A stretch of 64,000 nt of DNA from Polynucleobacter sp. AM-7D1. Lineage in GTDB: Bacteria > Pseudomonadota > Gammaproteobacteria > Burkholderiales > Burkholderiaceae. This document shows positions 9,570 through 19,402 of this stretch, piece after piece. The notes under the pieces were generated by a model. That model worked only from the letters and a program-made list of their open reading frames with translations, ran no database searches and was not told the origin of the DNA. Location: assembly GCF_018688455.1 (NCBI RefSeq), contig NZ_CP061319.1, forward strand, positions 62,001 to 126,000. Reading direction: 5' to 3'. Position 1 is the first letter of the stretch, and every line of letters starts with the position of its first letter. The position numbers and the translations under genes are program-made.

Positions 9570-11237
9570 ATGAGATTGATTAGTAAATTCATTCCGGCAA
9601 TAGCTGCATTCTTCTTCATTGTTGGTAATACTTTTGCAGCCCCTGAATTTCTTCCTCCTGAGAAAGCATTTCAAGCTGAGGCAACATGGGCGCTCAATAC
9701 GAATGACATTGAGTTGGAAATTTTTCCAGCCAAGGGTTATTACATCTATCAAGAATCCCTGCATTTCAAGATAGGCTCCGAGCCCAATAAATTAGGGCTT
9801 GTAAAGGCATCACTGCCTGCTGGCATTGAGAAGTTTGATGAAACTTTTCAAAAGAAGATGCAGGTTTATAAGCAGGCATTTCTTCTGACATTGGACAAAA
9901 AAGCCGAAGTAGGAAAGCCTCTATATCTAGAGTTGGAATTGCAAGGATGTGCTGAAGCGGGTATTTGCTATCCGCCCATGACGCTCAAATTTTTGCTTGC
10001 AGGCCCCGGTGTAAAGGCTAGACCGATACCAGAGGTATTGGAGGGGGTAAGTAATTCGCCTAAAAAAGAATTTGGCTTGATGGATGTATGGCGTGAGCGA
10101 GATGATGTGAATGCCATTACGCGTTTTTTAGATAGCACTCCAACTGCCTATTTATTTTTGGCTTTCTTCATCCTGGGGCTGGCTTTGGCGTTTACTCCAT
10201 GTGTGCTTCCAATGCTACCCATTCTGTCCAGTGTGGTGTTTGGAACTCAGGGCAAAAAATCGATTAGCAAAAGCCGGGCTAGTCTCTTGGCCGTGGCTTA
10301 TGTACTTGGTATGGCCTGTGTCTACGCTTTAGCGGGAGTCTTGATGGCCGCTCTAGGCGGTAGCGTACAAAGAGCTCTGCAGAGCCCTATAGCGCTAATT
10401 GGGTTTGCATTGCTACTGCTGACACTGTCGGGGAGCTTATTTGGCCTGTATGAGCTCAGAATGCCCCAATCTTGGCAGGAAAAAGTCGACCAATTAGCAG
10501 GACGCCATAAAGGTGGGAGCTTTGTTGGTGCCTTCGCTTTGGGTGGAATTTCGACATTAGTTGCTAGCCCTTGTATTACTGCACCTTTAGCCGGAGTACT
10601 TGCTTTCATTGCCCAAACAGGATCAATGAGTCTGGGGGCCGGTTTACTGTTTGTGATGGCTTTGGGTATGGGCTTCCCACTTCTCTTTATTGCTATTGAG
10701 GCGCGCATTCTCATTCCATCAACTGGTATTTGGATGGTTTGGTTGCAAAGAACGCTCGGTGTTTTATTGGTGGCAACTGCAGCCTGGATTGCATCACCTT
10801 TGTTACAAAGCAGTAATGAAGCGGGTGGCAAGATGATGGCTAATGGCCAACGTCAACATCAGATTGGAAATGCAAGTTTTGCTGTAATTCAATCTAGTGC
10901 CCAGTTAGATCAATTCTTGGCCCAAGCAAAAGAGCAGAAGAAATTAGCGCTCCTAGATTTTTATGCAGACTGGTGCATCTCCTGCAAAGAGATGGAGGTC
11001 AATACTTTTGCTAATTCTGAAGTGAATCAAGAGTTACAGAAATTTGTTTTAGTTCAAGCTGATGTAACAAAGAACAGTCCTGAGAATCAGGAATTACTGA
11101 AGCGTTTTGGATTATTCGGGCCGCCTGGAATTTTGATATTTGATCTCAATTCAGAAGAGTTAAAAGATCAGCGTGTAATTGGCTATATGCCGCCACAACG
11201 TTTTGCTGAGCGCTTGAAAAAAGTACTAGCCAATTAA
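9570..11237 (+). CDS. dsbD: thiol:disulfide interchange protein DsbD
   Basis: With ATG 9570 the product is 555 residues: signal peptide (MRLISKFIPAIAAFFF to FAAPE), periplasmic alpha domain with Cys127 and Cys133, eight-helix membrane domain with paired cysteines in FTPCVLP (211) and SPCITAP (335), and a C-terminal thioredoxin-like domain with WCISC near 468. DsbD carries electrons from cytoplasmic thioredoxin to periplasmic DsbC, DsbG and cytochrome c maturation proteins. An alternative start is GTG 9561, which overlaps the cutA stop (GTGA) and lies closer to the GAGG at 9553-9556. Confidence 0.95.
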   Translation: MRLISKFIPAIAAFFFIVGNTFAAPEFLPPEKAFQAEATWALNTNDIELEIFPAKGYYIYQESLHFKIGSEPNKLGLVKASLPAGIEKFDETFQKKMQVYKQAFLLTLDKKAEVGKPLYLELELQGCAEAGICYPPMTLKFLLAGPGVKARPIPEVLEGVSNSPKKEFGLMDVWRERDDVNAITRFLDSTPTAYLFLAFFILGLALAFTPCVLPMLPILSSVVFGTQGKKSISKSRASLLAVAYVLGMACVYALAGVLMAALGGSVQRALQSPIALIGFALLLLTLSGSLFGLYELRMPQSWQEKVDQLAGRHKGGSFVGAFALGGISTLVASPCITAPLAGVLAFIAQTGSMSLGAGLLFVMALGMGFPLLFIAIEARILIPSTGIWMVWLQRTLGVLLVATAAWIASPLLQSSNEAGGKMMANGQRQHQIGNASFAVIQSSAQLDQFLAQAKEQKKLALLDFYADWCISCKEMEVNTFANSEVNQELQKFVLVQADVTKNSPENQELLKRFGLFGPPGILIFDLNSEELKDQRVIGYMPPQRFAERLKKVLAN

Positions 11238-11246
11238 CTTAACTGA

Positions 11247-11274
11247 GACTGAATAAGTGTTTACTTATTCAGTC
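11247..11274. terminator. hairpin between convergent dsbD and hemB
   Basis: GACTGAATAAG (11247-11257) pairs perfectly with CTTATTCAGTC (11264-11274) around a 6-nt loop. It lies between two convergent genes. There is no long T-run on either side, so it is a likely but not canonical bidirectional terminator. Confidence 0.6.
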
Positions 11275-11287
11275 TTCATCATCAAAT

Positions 11288-12956
<1,669 letters not shown>

Positions 12957-13070
12957 GTCCAGAAGCTATTGTAAAATCACGCAAAATCATGAAATATCTC
13001 ATGGTGTTGGGTAAAAGGTTGTAAAAGTAGGGCCCAAACACTTTTAGGAATTTTTGCCAAGGTAAACATA

Positions 13071-13805
13071 ATGCGTCAAACCTCTCAAATCTCCAAATTA
13101 ACTAGCGTCAGCGCTAGCCTAGCCGCTGGCTTGGTTCTGGCAATGGCCAGCTTCTCCGGCGTAGTTAACGCTGCAGATGCTACCCCTGCGGCCGCCCCAA
13201 TGGCCGAAGCTGCTGCTAAGCCGGTAGTTCCAGGTAAGCCAAAAGTCGATCCAGCAGCTGGCGAAGCGCTTTACTCTAACGGCGATGCTAGCCGTGGCGT
13301 GACAGCCTGCTTGACTTGCCATGGTCCTAAAGGTCAGAGTGCAACAGCTACTTGGCCTAAGTTGTCTGCTCAGCATGCCGCCTACACCACCAAGCAGTTG
13401 AAGAACTTTAAGGATGGCACACGCGCCAATCCAGTCATGATGGGAATGGTTGCCACCTTGACTGAGCAAGATATGAACAATATTTCTGCTTATTTGGCTA
13501 AACAGCCAGTATCACAGGGTGTTGCTCAAAATAAAGACACAATTGAATTAGGTCAAAGTATCTATCGTGGTGGCATCGCCGCTAAGGGCGTTCCAGCATG
13601 TGCAGCTTGCCATAGCCCAACTGGCGCCGGTATTCCAGCGCAGTATCCACGTATGGGTGGCCAATGGGCTGAGTACAACGCAGCTCAGTTGCTAGCATTC
13701 CGCGAAGGTACTCGTAAGAATAGTACGCAGATGACTACGATTGCTACTAAGCTTTCTGATCAAGAAATGAAGGCTGTTGCTGATTACATGGCGGGCTTGC
13801 ATTAA
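13071..13805 (+). CDS. di-haem cytochrome c4
   Basis: The 244-residue protein has a signal peptide (ending near VVNAADA), an Ala/Pro-rich linker, and two cytochrome c domains with haem sites CLTCH (Cys80) and CAACH (Cys177). Each domain has a downstream methionine ligand candidate. Cytochromes c4 carry electrons from the bc1 complex to terminal oxidases in the periplasm, and petABC lies 38 kb away in this window. AAGGTAAA precedes the ATG; a strong terminator follows. Confidence 0.93.
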   Translation: MRQTSQISKLTSVSASLAAGLVLAMASFSGVVNAADATPAAAPMAEAAAKPVVPGKPKVDPAAGEALYSNGDASRGVTACLTCHGPKGQSATATWPKLSAQHAAYTTKQLKNFKDGTRANPVMMGMVATLTEQDMNNISAYLAKQPVSQGVAQNKDTIELGQSIYRGGIAAKGVPACAACHSPTGAGIPAQYPRMGGQWAEYNAAQLLAFREGTRKNSTQMTTIATKLSDQEMKAVADYMAGLH

Positions 13806-13821
13806 TTGAACATTCAGTAAA

Positions 13822-13856
13822 AAACAAAAACCCCGCGATTGCAGCGGGGTTTTTTA
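13822..13856. terminator. bidirectional intrinsic terminator (cytochrome c4 / lysA)
   Basis: CCCCGC (13831-13836) pairs with GCGGGG (13844-13849), flanked by an A-rich tract on the left and T6 on the right. It serves the cytochrome gene on the plus strand and, given the A-tract, probably lysA on the minus strand. Confidence 0.9.
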
Positions 13857-13898
13857 TTGCCTAGAAATTTATCAGGCTCAACGAATTATTAATGAAAT

Positions 13899-15197
13899 TT
13901 AGTTTGGCAAGATAGTTTCACCAGCAAAAAGATCAGCAACATTTTCACGCGCACGAATAAGGTATGCATTTTTTCCATCAATCATAATTTCTGCAGGCTT
14001 AGGTCTGGTGTTGTAATTTGATGCCATAACAAAGCCATATGCGCCTGCTGACAGAATAGCCAATAGATCACCTTCTTCAACAGCAAGTTCACGATCTCTT
14101 CCAAGCCAGTCACCAGATTCGCATACGGGTCCAACGATGTCATAAGTAGAGCTTGCAACTTGTTTAGTTTGCACTGGAACAATGCCGTGATACGCCTCGT
14201 AGAGAGCTGGGCGCATTAACTCTGTCATTGCTGCATCCACAATACAAAAGTTTTTCTCAGCACCTGGCTTGAGGTACTCCACTTTGGTTAAAAGCACGCC
14301 AGCATTGCCAACTAAGGATCTGCCCGGCTCCAAGACTACATCGAGATGAGCAAAGCCACGCTCTGCAACGCGATTGAGTAAGGTGTTGGTGAACTCAGTA
14401 ATGTCGGGTGGGTTGTCGTCGCCGTAAGAGATGCCAAGACCGCCGCCTAAATCAAGATGATGAATTTCAATACCTTCTTTTTTCAATTGGGTTACTAACT
14501 CGAGAACCTTATCAAGCGCATCAAGGTAGGGCGCGGTTGTAGTGATTTGGGAGCCAATATGGCAGTCAATACCGACCACATCAATTTGTGAAAGCAAAGC
14601 AGCTTCATGATAAGTTTTTAGAACCTCGTGATAGGCGATACCAAATTTATTTCCTTTTAATCCAGTAGAAATATAAGGATGTGTCTGAGCATCCACATCG
14701 GGATTTACGCGTAAAGAAATTGGGGCGCGGCAATTCAGCTTAGTCGCAACACGATTAATTTGGTGGAGCTCTGCAATCGATTCCACATTGATGCATTTAA
14801 CACCAGCCTCTAATGCCTGTGCAATTTCGGAGGCAGATTTGCCAACACCTGCAAATACCAAACTCTTTGGATCTGCGCCTACTGCAAGGGCACGAGCTAA
14901 CTCACCGCCACTAACTAGGTCAAATCCAGAGCCTAATTTTTTAAAGCAATCAATCACTGCAAGATTGCTATTAGCCTTCATTGCATAGTGGACACGAGCA
15001 CGTCTTTTGCCAGAGGAATCTAGGCACGCTTTGTCATAGGCTTGATACGCTTGGGTTAAAGCCTTCTTGCTATAGATATACAGGGGTGTACCAAACTCTT
15101 TTGCCAAATCTGACAAAGGAATTTCTTCCGCATACCAAGCGCCGTTTCGTTCTGTAAATCCAGTTAAGTCGGGGAGTGGAATCGCTTTACTTGTCAT
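13899..15197 (-). CDS. lysA: diaminopimelate decarboxylase
   Basis: LysA decarboxylates meso-diaminopimelate to L-lysine. The 432-residue PLP enzyme shows the lysine motif HYAMKANSNLAV, the HIGSQ motif (IDCHIGSQI), the phosphate-binding LDLGGGLGI, and EPGRSLVGNAG and CESGDWLGRDR near the C-terminus. It is a fold-type III alanine-racemase-like decarboxylase. Its ATG overlaps the stop of the upstream lipoprotein gene (ATGA), so the two form one operon. Confidence 0.97.
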   Translation of the reverse strand: MTSKAIPLPDLTGFTERNGAWYAEEIPLSDLAKEFGTPLYIYSKKALTQAYQAYDKACLDSSGKRRARVHYAMKANSNLAVIDCFKKLGSGFDLVSGGELARALAVGADPKSLVFAGVGKSASEIAQALEAGVKCINVESIAELHQINRVATKLNCRAPISLRVNPDVDAQTHPYISTGLKGNKFGIAYHEVLKTYHEAALLSQIDVVGIDCHIGSQITTTAPYLDALDKVLELVTQLKKEGIEIHHLDLGGGLGISYGDDNPPDITEFTNTLLNRVAERGFAHLDVVLEPGRSLVGNAGVLLTKVEYLKPGAEKNFCIVDAAMTELMRPALYEAYHGIVPVQTKQVASSTYDIVGPVCESGDWLGRDRELAVEEGDLLAILSAGAYGFVMASNYNTRPKPAEIMIDGKNAYLIRARENVADLFAGETILPN

Positions 15198-15385
15198 TGC
15201 TTGGCCGATGATGGGTTAGTAGCAGCAGGGCTTTGGGGTGGATATAGCTTGCCTTTGGGTTCTGGTTCAGAGGGAGGGCTAGGTGCCGGTGGCACATTTG
15301 GCAAATATAAGGGCCCTCTTACCCCACACCCAACAAGGGATATTAGAAGGCTAATGCCCAGAGTTCTTTTAAGAATCGCTATCAT
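15194..15385 (-). CDS. lptM: LptM-like (YifL) small lipoprotein
   Basis: The 63-residue product has a short basic N-terminus, a hydrophobic stretch and a lipobox (LVGC) followed by GVRGPLYLP, the LptM/YifL signature, then a proline-rich tail. LptM assists disulfide maturation of the LPS transporter LptD at the outer membrane in E. coli. The E. coli neighbours of yifL are cyaY and dapF; here it lies between cyaY (divergent) and lysA, an equivalent lysine-pathway context. Confidence 0.85.
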   Translation of the reverse strand: MIAILKRTLGISLLISLVGCGVRGPLYLPNVPPAPSPPSEPEPKGKLYPPQSPAATNPSSAKQ

Positions 15386-15432
15386 GAATGTCTCTAAAAC
15401 GAATGATTGAATATAGCATGCAGGACTCTAAT

Positions 15433-15816
15433 ATGAAGCCAGGCAATTTAACGGTGGAAACTATCGATGACAAGCAATTTCATCAATTGGGCAGTAATTT
15501 ATTGCAGTCAATAGAGGTGGCCCTAGAGGCCGCAGACGATGCGCTGGATTTAGATCTCGATGTAGAGCGCCAGGGCGGAAACGTCATCAATATTCGATTT
15601 AGGGATCGCAGCGTCATTGTGGTGAATACCCAACCTCCTTTGCACGAGATCTGGGTGGCTGCTAAATCTGGCGGTTATCACTATCGCTGGGCTGGCACCT
15701 TAGCTTCACCACAGTGGCTGGATACCAAAACTGGGCGCGAGCTATTGAGTGACTTATCAGAGTTTGCTAGCGCTCAAGCTGGGCAGGCGATCACTATTGG
15801 ACTTCTCCGGAAATAA
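15433..15816 (+). CDS. cyaY: iron donor / frataxin homologue CyaY
   Basis: ATG 15433 is preceded by AGGA at good spacing and gives 127 residues; ATG 15418 and ATG 15388 are in frame but lack a Shine-Dalgarno. The body matches CyaY (QFHQLGSNLLQSIE, acidic helix ALEAADDALDLDLDVE, NTQPPLHEIWVAAKSGGYHY). Frataxins bind iron and modulate IscS-dependent Fe-S cluster assembly. It is divergent from lptM with very little space, so the two promoters must overlap neighbouring coding DNA. Confidence 0.93.
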   Translation: MKPGNLTVETIDDKQFHQLGSNLLQSIEVALEAADDALDLDLDVERQGGNVINIRFRDRSVIVVNTQPPLHEIWVAAKSGGYHYRWAGTLASPQWLDTKTGRELLSDLSEFASAQAGQAITIGLLRK

Positions 15817-15835
15817 GCGGCGATAGCCCAGGAAA

Positions 15836-16918
15836 TTAAACCGCCCCAGTTGCTGTGAGTGTCTCGATAACCTGAGCATCGGGAACGCTCTTAATTTGAG
15901 CTTTGCCGATCTTTTCTAAGACAACGTATCGGATCTGACCGCCCTCAGTCTTTTTATCTACTTGCATTAATTCCATATAACGTTGCGCACCAAACTTCGG
16001 AGGCGCAATCGGTAGATTCATAGATTGAATGATGCGAGTGAGACGATTGACCTCATCTTGAGTGATGAAGTTCAGGCGTCGTGAGAGGTCTGCTCCCATG
16101 ACCATCCCGCAACCAACGGCTTCACCATGCAACCACTCGCCGTAACCCATACCGGCCTCAATCGCATGACCAAAGGTGTGTCCAAAATTGAGAGTAGCGC
16201 GAATGCCTCCTTCTCTTTCATCCGCCGAAACAACTGCCGATTTAATTTCACAAGAACGTAGGACTGCATGCGCCATTGCTGCGGTATCGCAAGATAGCAA
16301 TGCTTTTGCATTTGCTTCAATCCAGCTTAAGAACTCCGCATCTGCAATAGCGCCATGCTTGACTACTTCAGCGAGGCCCGCAGAGAGCTCGCGGGCAGGC
16401 AATGTCTTCAATGTATTGAGATCGGCAATGACTGCTGCAGGCTGATGAAACGCCCCAATCATATTTTTCCCAAGTGGATGGTTAATGCCTGTCTTGCCGC
16501 CGACAGAGGAGTCCACCTGAGCTAGTAAGGTTGTTGGCACTTGAATGAAGCGGATACCTCGCATAAAGCTAGCAGCAGCAAAGCCAGTCATATCACCAAT
16601 GACGCCGCCACCTAAAGCAACCAACATGGTTTGACGATCAGCGCCAAACTTCAGAAGGTCATCAAAAATTAACTGAAGATTTTTCCAGTCCTTATAAGAC
16701 TCTCCATCAGGCAAGACAATGGTCCTGACTGACTTGCCGAGTTTCTCTAAGGTCTTGGTTAGACGCTCTGAATATAAAGGGGCTACCGTAGTATTGGTAA
16801 CGATATAAATCGATGTCGCTTTTTCACAGGCGCTAAATAACTCTGGCTGATCTATTAAATTTGTACCGATATGAATGGGGTAGCTACGATTGCCTAGATC
16901 AACTTCTAATGTTTTCAT
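15836..16918 (-). CDS. aroB: 3-dehydroquinate synthase
   Basis: AroB converts DAHP to 3-dehydroquinate, the second shikimate step. The 360-residue protein has the NAD-binding [19 protein letters not shown], the [20 protein letters not shown] motif and metal-ligand histidines in [12 protein letters not shown] and LHGEAVGCG. It lies 8 nt downstream of aroK in the conserved pilQ-aroK-aroB order. Confidence 0.97.
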   Translation of the reverse strand: MKTLEVDLGNRSYPIHIGTNLIDQPELFSACEKATSIYIVTNTTVAPLYSERLTKTLEKLGKSVRTIVLPDGESYKDWKNLQLIFDDLLKFGADRQTMLVALGGGVIGDMTGFAAASFMRGIRFIQVPTTLLAQVDSSVGGKTGINHPLGKNMIGAFHQPAAVIADLNTLKTLPARELSAGLAEVVKHGAIADAEFLSWIEANAKALLSCDTAAMAHAVLRSCEIKSAVVSADEREGGIRATLNFGHTFGHAIEAGMGYGEWLHGEAVGCGMVMGADLSRRLNFITQDEVNRLTRIIQSMNLPIAPPKFGAQRYMELMQVDKKTEGGQIRYVVLEKIGKAQIKSVPDAQVIETLTATGAV

Positions 16919-16926
16919 GGGTAAAT

Positions 16927-17451
16927 TTATGCGGAGAGTTCGAGTTGCATGATAAGAGTGTTGACTAGTTGATTGACGCTGGGCTTTCCAGTTTCAATGA
17001 CATAGTCAGCGATTTCGCGATACAGGGGATCACGAATAGCGTATAGGTTTTCTAAAATCTTTTTTGCATCACCATTTTTAAGAAGTGGCCTACCTTCACC
17101 ACCTTTGGTCCGATGCCATAACTCCATCGGATTGGCGTGCAGATAAATTACTGTTCCTCTTTCGCTGAGGAATTGACGATTCTCTGGCAGGAGGACGGCG
17201 CCGCCACCGGTTGCCAAAATGACATCATGTTCAGCTGTAATGTCTTTAATGGCCTGAGCCTCGCGTTTGCGAAATCCATCTTCACCTTCCATTTCAAAAA
17301 TGACCGGAATTTTGACTCCACAACGATCTTCAATCACATGGTCAGCATCTAAAAAGCGGCGACCTAATTTCTTGGCCAGCAATTTACCAACAGTCGACTT
17401 CCCGGCGCCCATAAGGCCAATTAGGAAGATATTGTTTGATGAAGAGTTCAC
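16927..17451 (-). CDS. aroK: shikimate kinase
   Basis: The 174-residue P-loop kinase phosphorylates shikimate. It has GLMGAGKST (Walker A), [18 protein letters not shown] and GGGAVL, all shikimate-kinase signatures. The start is GTG 17451 with GAGGG just upstream. It lies between pilQ (12-nt gap) and aroB, a conserved order in proteobacteria. Confidence 0.96.
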   Translation of the reverse strand: MNSSSNNIFLIGLMGAGKSTVGKLLAKKLGRRFLDADHVIEDRCGVKIPVIFEMEGEDGFRKREAQAIKDITAEHDVILATGGGAVLLPENRQFLSERGTVIYLHANPMELWHRTKGGEGRPLLKNGDAKKILENLYAIRDPLYREIADYVIETGKPSVNQLVNTLIMQLELSA

Positions 17452-17463
17452 CCCTCGATTTTA

Positions 17464-18585
17464 TTAGTGTTTGTCCAGCACAGTGGGGGTTAAGAAGACT
17501 AATAGTTCAGTTTTATCCGCTAATTTAGATTTGTGGCGAAATAAATGCCCAATCAAAGGAATATCACCTAGGAGCGGAACCTTGACCTCGTCATCGCGTT
17601 CGGTGGTTTGAAAAATGCCCCCAATGATGGCCGTGCCCCCATTTTCAACCGTGACCTCAGAGCTGAGGTTTTTGGTGTCAATGGCATAACCCTGTTCAGT
17701 TTTCATGCCAATAGTGTCTTTATTAATACCGACCAGCATGGAGATCTTTCCGTCTGGATGAATCTTGGGTAAGACCTCTAGGCGTAAATTCGCCTTGCGA
17801 AACTGCAATTTGCTCCCACTTTGAGAGCTGACTTGATAGGGAAGCTCAGTTCCTTGCTCAATTGTGGCTTTAACTTGGTCACCAGTCATGATGCGGGGGT
17901 TAGACAAAATCTTGCCTTGACCATCGGATTCCAGAGCTGAGAGCTCCATTTGCAGAAGACGGGCTGCATTCTTGGAAACCAGGGTTGCAGCCAAAGTGGC
18001 CGGGTTAAAGCCAGCTAAGCCAGTCCCTCCTAGATCGAGATTTGCGGTGGGGTTTTGGTCTGGTTGGTTGCCGACGCCATTAGCCTGATACCCCAACTTA
18101 ACTCCAAGTTCGCGGGCAAAGCGCTGATCAGCCTCAACGATGCGAGCTTCAATGAGAATTTGACGGGGGCTATTAATGTGATCGCCTCCAAAAGGTAGGG
18201 CAGCATCTTCCCGTCGATACTTTTGGAAACTTTGAATTTCTGCATGAGGGCCAATCCAGTAAATATCTCCATTTCGAACAAGTCTCAAGCCTCGGCTTGC
18301 AAGAATGGAATGGAGGGCGGTTTGCCAAGGGGTGTCCTTAAGATCAACTGAAATCTTGCCCTGAATGGATTCGCTGAGTAGAAAGTTGGTATCTCCCATT
18401 TTGGCTAAAACCTCCAAAAGCTCAGTCACTTCAATTTGGCTAAATTGCAGGCTAATGCGACCATCTTTGCGGTTCCCCGATGAGGTTACTTCGGGGAGGC
18501 TTCCAAGGGCTGGATTGAAGTAAAAAGCCAGCAATAGGAGTAGCAAGTAGGCGAGGGTTTTTAGTGGGATTTTCAATAGAGTCAC
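17464..18585 (-). CDS. pilQ: compact PilQ/HofQ-type secretin lacking the N1 domain
   Basis: The 373-residue protein has a signal peptide, one STN/N0 domain (about residues 42-108, ISLQFSQIEVTELLEVLAKM) and a secretin core starting at RQILIEARIVEADQ (about 141) and ending in VPLLGDIPLIGHLF and TELLVFLTPTVL. It is far shorter than PilQ (about 700 residues) and also shorter than HofQ. AMIN domains are absent, and so is the N1/NolW domain normally found between N0 and the core. GTG overlaps the upstream stop (GTGA). It probably forms an outer-membrane channel for a type IV pilus or DNA uptake. Confidence 0.85.
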   Translation of the reverse strand: MTLLKIPLKTLAYLLLLLLAFYFNPALGSLPEVTSSGNRKDGRISLQFSQIEVTELLEVLAKMGDTNFLLSESIQGKISVDLKDTPWQTALHSILASRGLRLVRNGDIYWIGPHAEIQSFQKYRREDAALPFGGDHINSPRQILIEARIVEADQRFARELGVKLGYQANGVGNQPDQNPTANLDLGGTGLAGFNPATLAATLVSKNAARLLQMELSALESDGQGKILSNPRIMTGDQVKATIEQGTELPYQVSSQSGSKLQFRKANLRLEVLPKIHPDGKISMLVGINKDTIGMKTEQGYAIDTKNLSSEVTVENGGTAIIGGIFQTTERDDEVKVPLLGDIPLIGHLFRHKSKLADKTELLVFLTPTVLDKH

Positions 18586-19262
18586 TCCGATTGGGTCGAC
18601 TTAAAAGTGATGGATTTCCCTTTTGGGTGAGTCAAAACGGCTAGCTCTTTTTCAGCTTGGCTAAGGCGCCATTCCCCCAAGGCTGTATCCCCCTTGAGCA
18701 CCATTTTTGTGGAATTCCCGGTATGGAAAAAGGCTTGTTCTGCTACCCCCATACGGGTAATGCCCAAATATCGCCAACGACGAAGATCGGCCTCATAAGG
18801 AATCACTGCAGGTTTACTTTGAAAGCTCTGAGTTGGCTGTTGTATATCTATTGAGTGAATGCTTACTTCTATTTCTTCTATTGCCTGGTATAGATCTTCT
18901 TTCTCAGATGCCCATTCGGTTTGCGAGAGTTCAAATTCTTCTTTGAGTGCCAATAGTTGGTTTTCTAGGGTTCTTATTTCAAGTTCGTTACCAGATTGAT
19001 TGCCGTCAAAATAAAAAAAGAGGCATCCCCCACAGAGTAATAGGATGCCGCCAACGATCCACGGTGAAGTGAAAGTTAGGCCCTTTAGTTCAAAGGATTT
19101 AGCAGAAAAAGCAGACTTGGGAGTTTTGTTTTGGGGTGGTGTGTCGATTCTGGGAGGGGAGGGTGTTTTGCGAATGCCATGGGGGTCTGGAATGGCAGGG
19201 TCGTCTCCGAGCTCACTCAGAATATCGTCAAAAGATTGGGGGGAAATATGGCGTGGAGGCAT
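18582..19262 (-). CDS. single-pass membrane protein with coiled coil, at the position of pilMNOP
   Basis: Function not recognised with certainty. The 226-residue protein has a proline-rich cytoplasmic N-terminus (1-65), one transmembrane segment (about 69-87, PWIVGGILLLCGGCLFFYF), a coiled coil (about 95-135) and a C-terminal region (WRYLGITRMGVAEQAFFHTG onward) that loosely recalls the PilP beta domain. It is co-translated with the secretin and stands where pilM, pilN, pilO and pilP normally are. It may be a merged PilO/PilP-like alignment protein; this is inference. Confidence 0.6.
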   Translation of the reverse strand: MPPRHISPQSFDDILSELGDDPAIPDPHGIRKTPSPPRIDTPPQNKTPKSAFSAKSFELKGLTFTSPWIVGGILLLCGGCLFFYFDGNQSGNELEIRTLENQLLALKEEFELSQTEWASEKEDLYQAIEEIEVSIHSIDIQQPTQSFQSKPAVIPYEADLRRWRYLGITRMGVAEQAFFHTGNSTKMVLKGDTALGEWRLSQAEKELAVLTHPKGKSITFKSTQSE

Positions 19263-19388
19263 GCCATATTGTTTGCCCTGAGAATAGTAAAAACGATCGG
19301 TATAAGCAGAATTGGCTGTCAGAAAAATCTGCTAAAAAATATTTCAAACAAGGGTTTTGGAGCTTTCGGGGAAAATGCGTAAGCACCC

Positions 19389-19394
19389 TATAAT
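19389..19394 (+). promoter_or_regulatory. consensus -10 box immediately upstream of mrcA
   Basis: A perfect TATAAT lies only 8 nt before the mrcA ATG (19403), which places the expected transcription start at or within 1-2 nt of the start codon. No good -35 box is seen at 16-18 bp, and no Shine-Dalgarno precedes the ATG. A leaderless mrcA transcript is possible. Confidence 0.45.
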
Positions 19395-19402
19395 TTGATT
19401 CT

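Noticed and set aside
19131..19393. Short overlapping plus-strand frames between the membrane protein gene and mrcA.
   Set aside because: They lie antisense to the N-terminal part of the minus-strand gene, have no Shine-Dalgarno and no recognisable motif.
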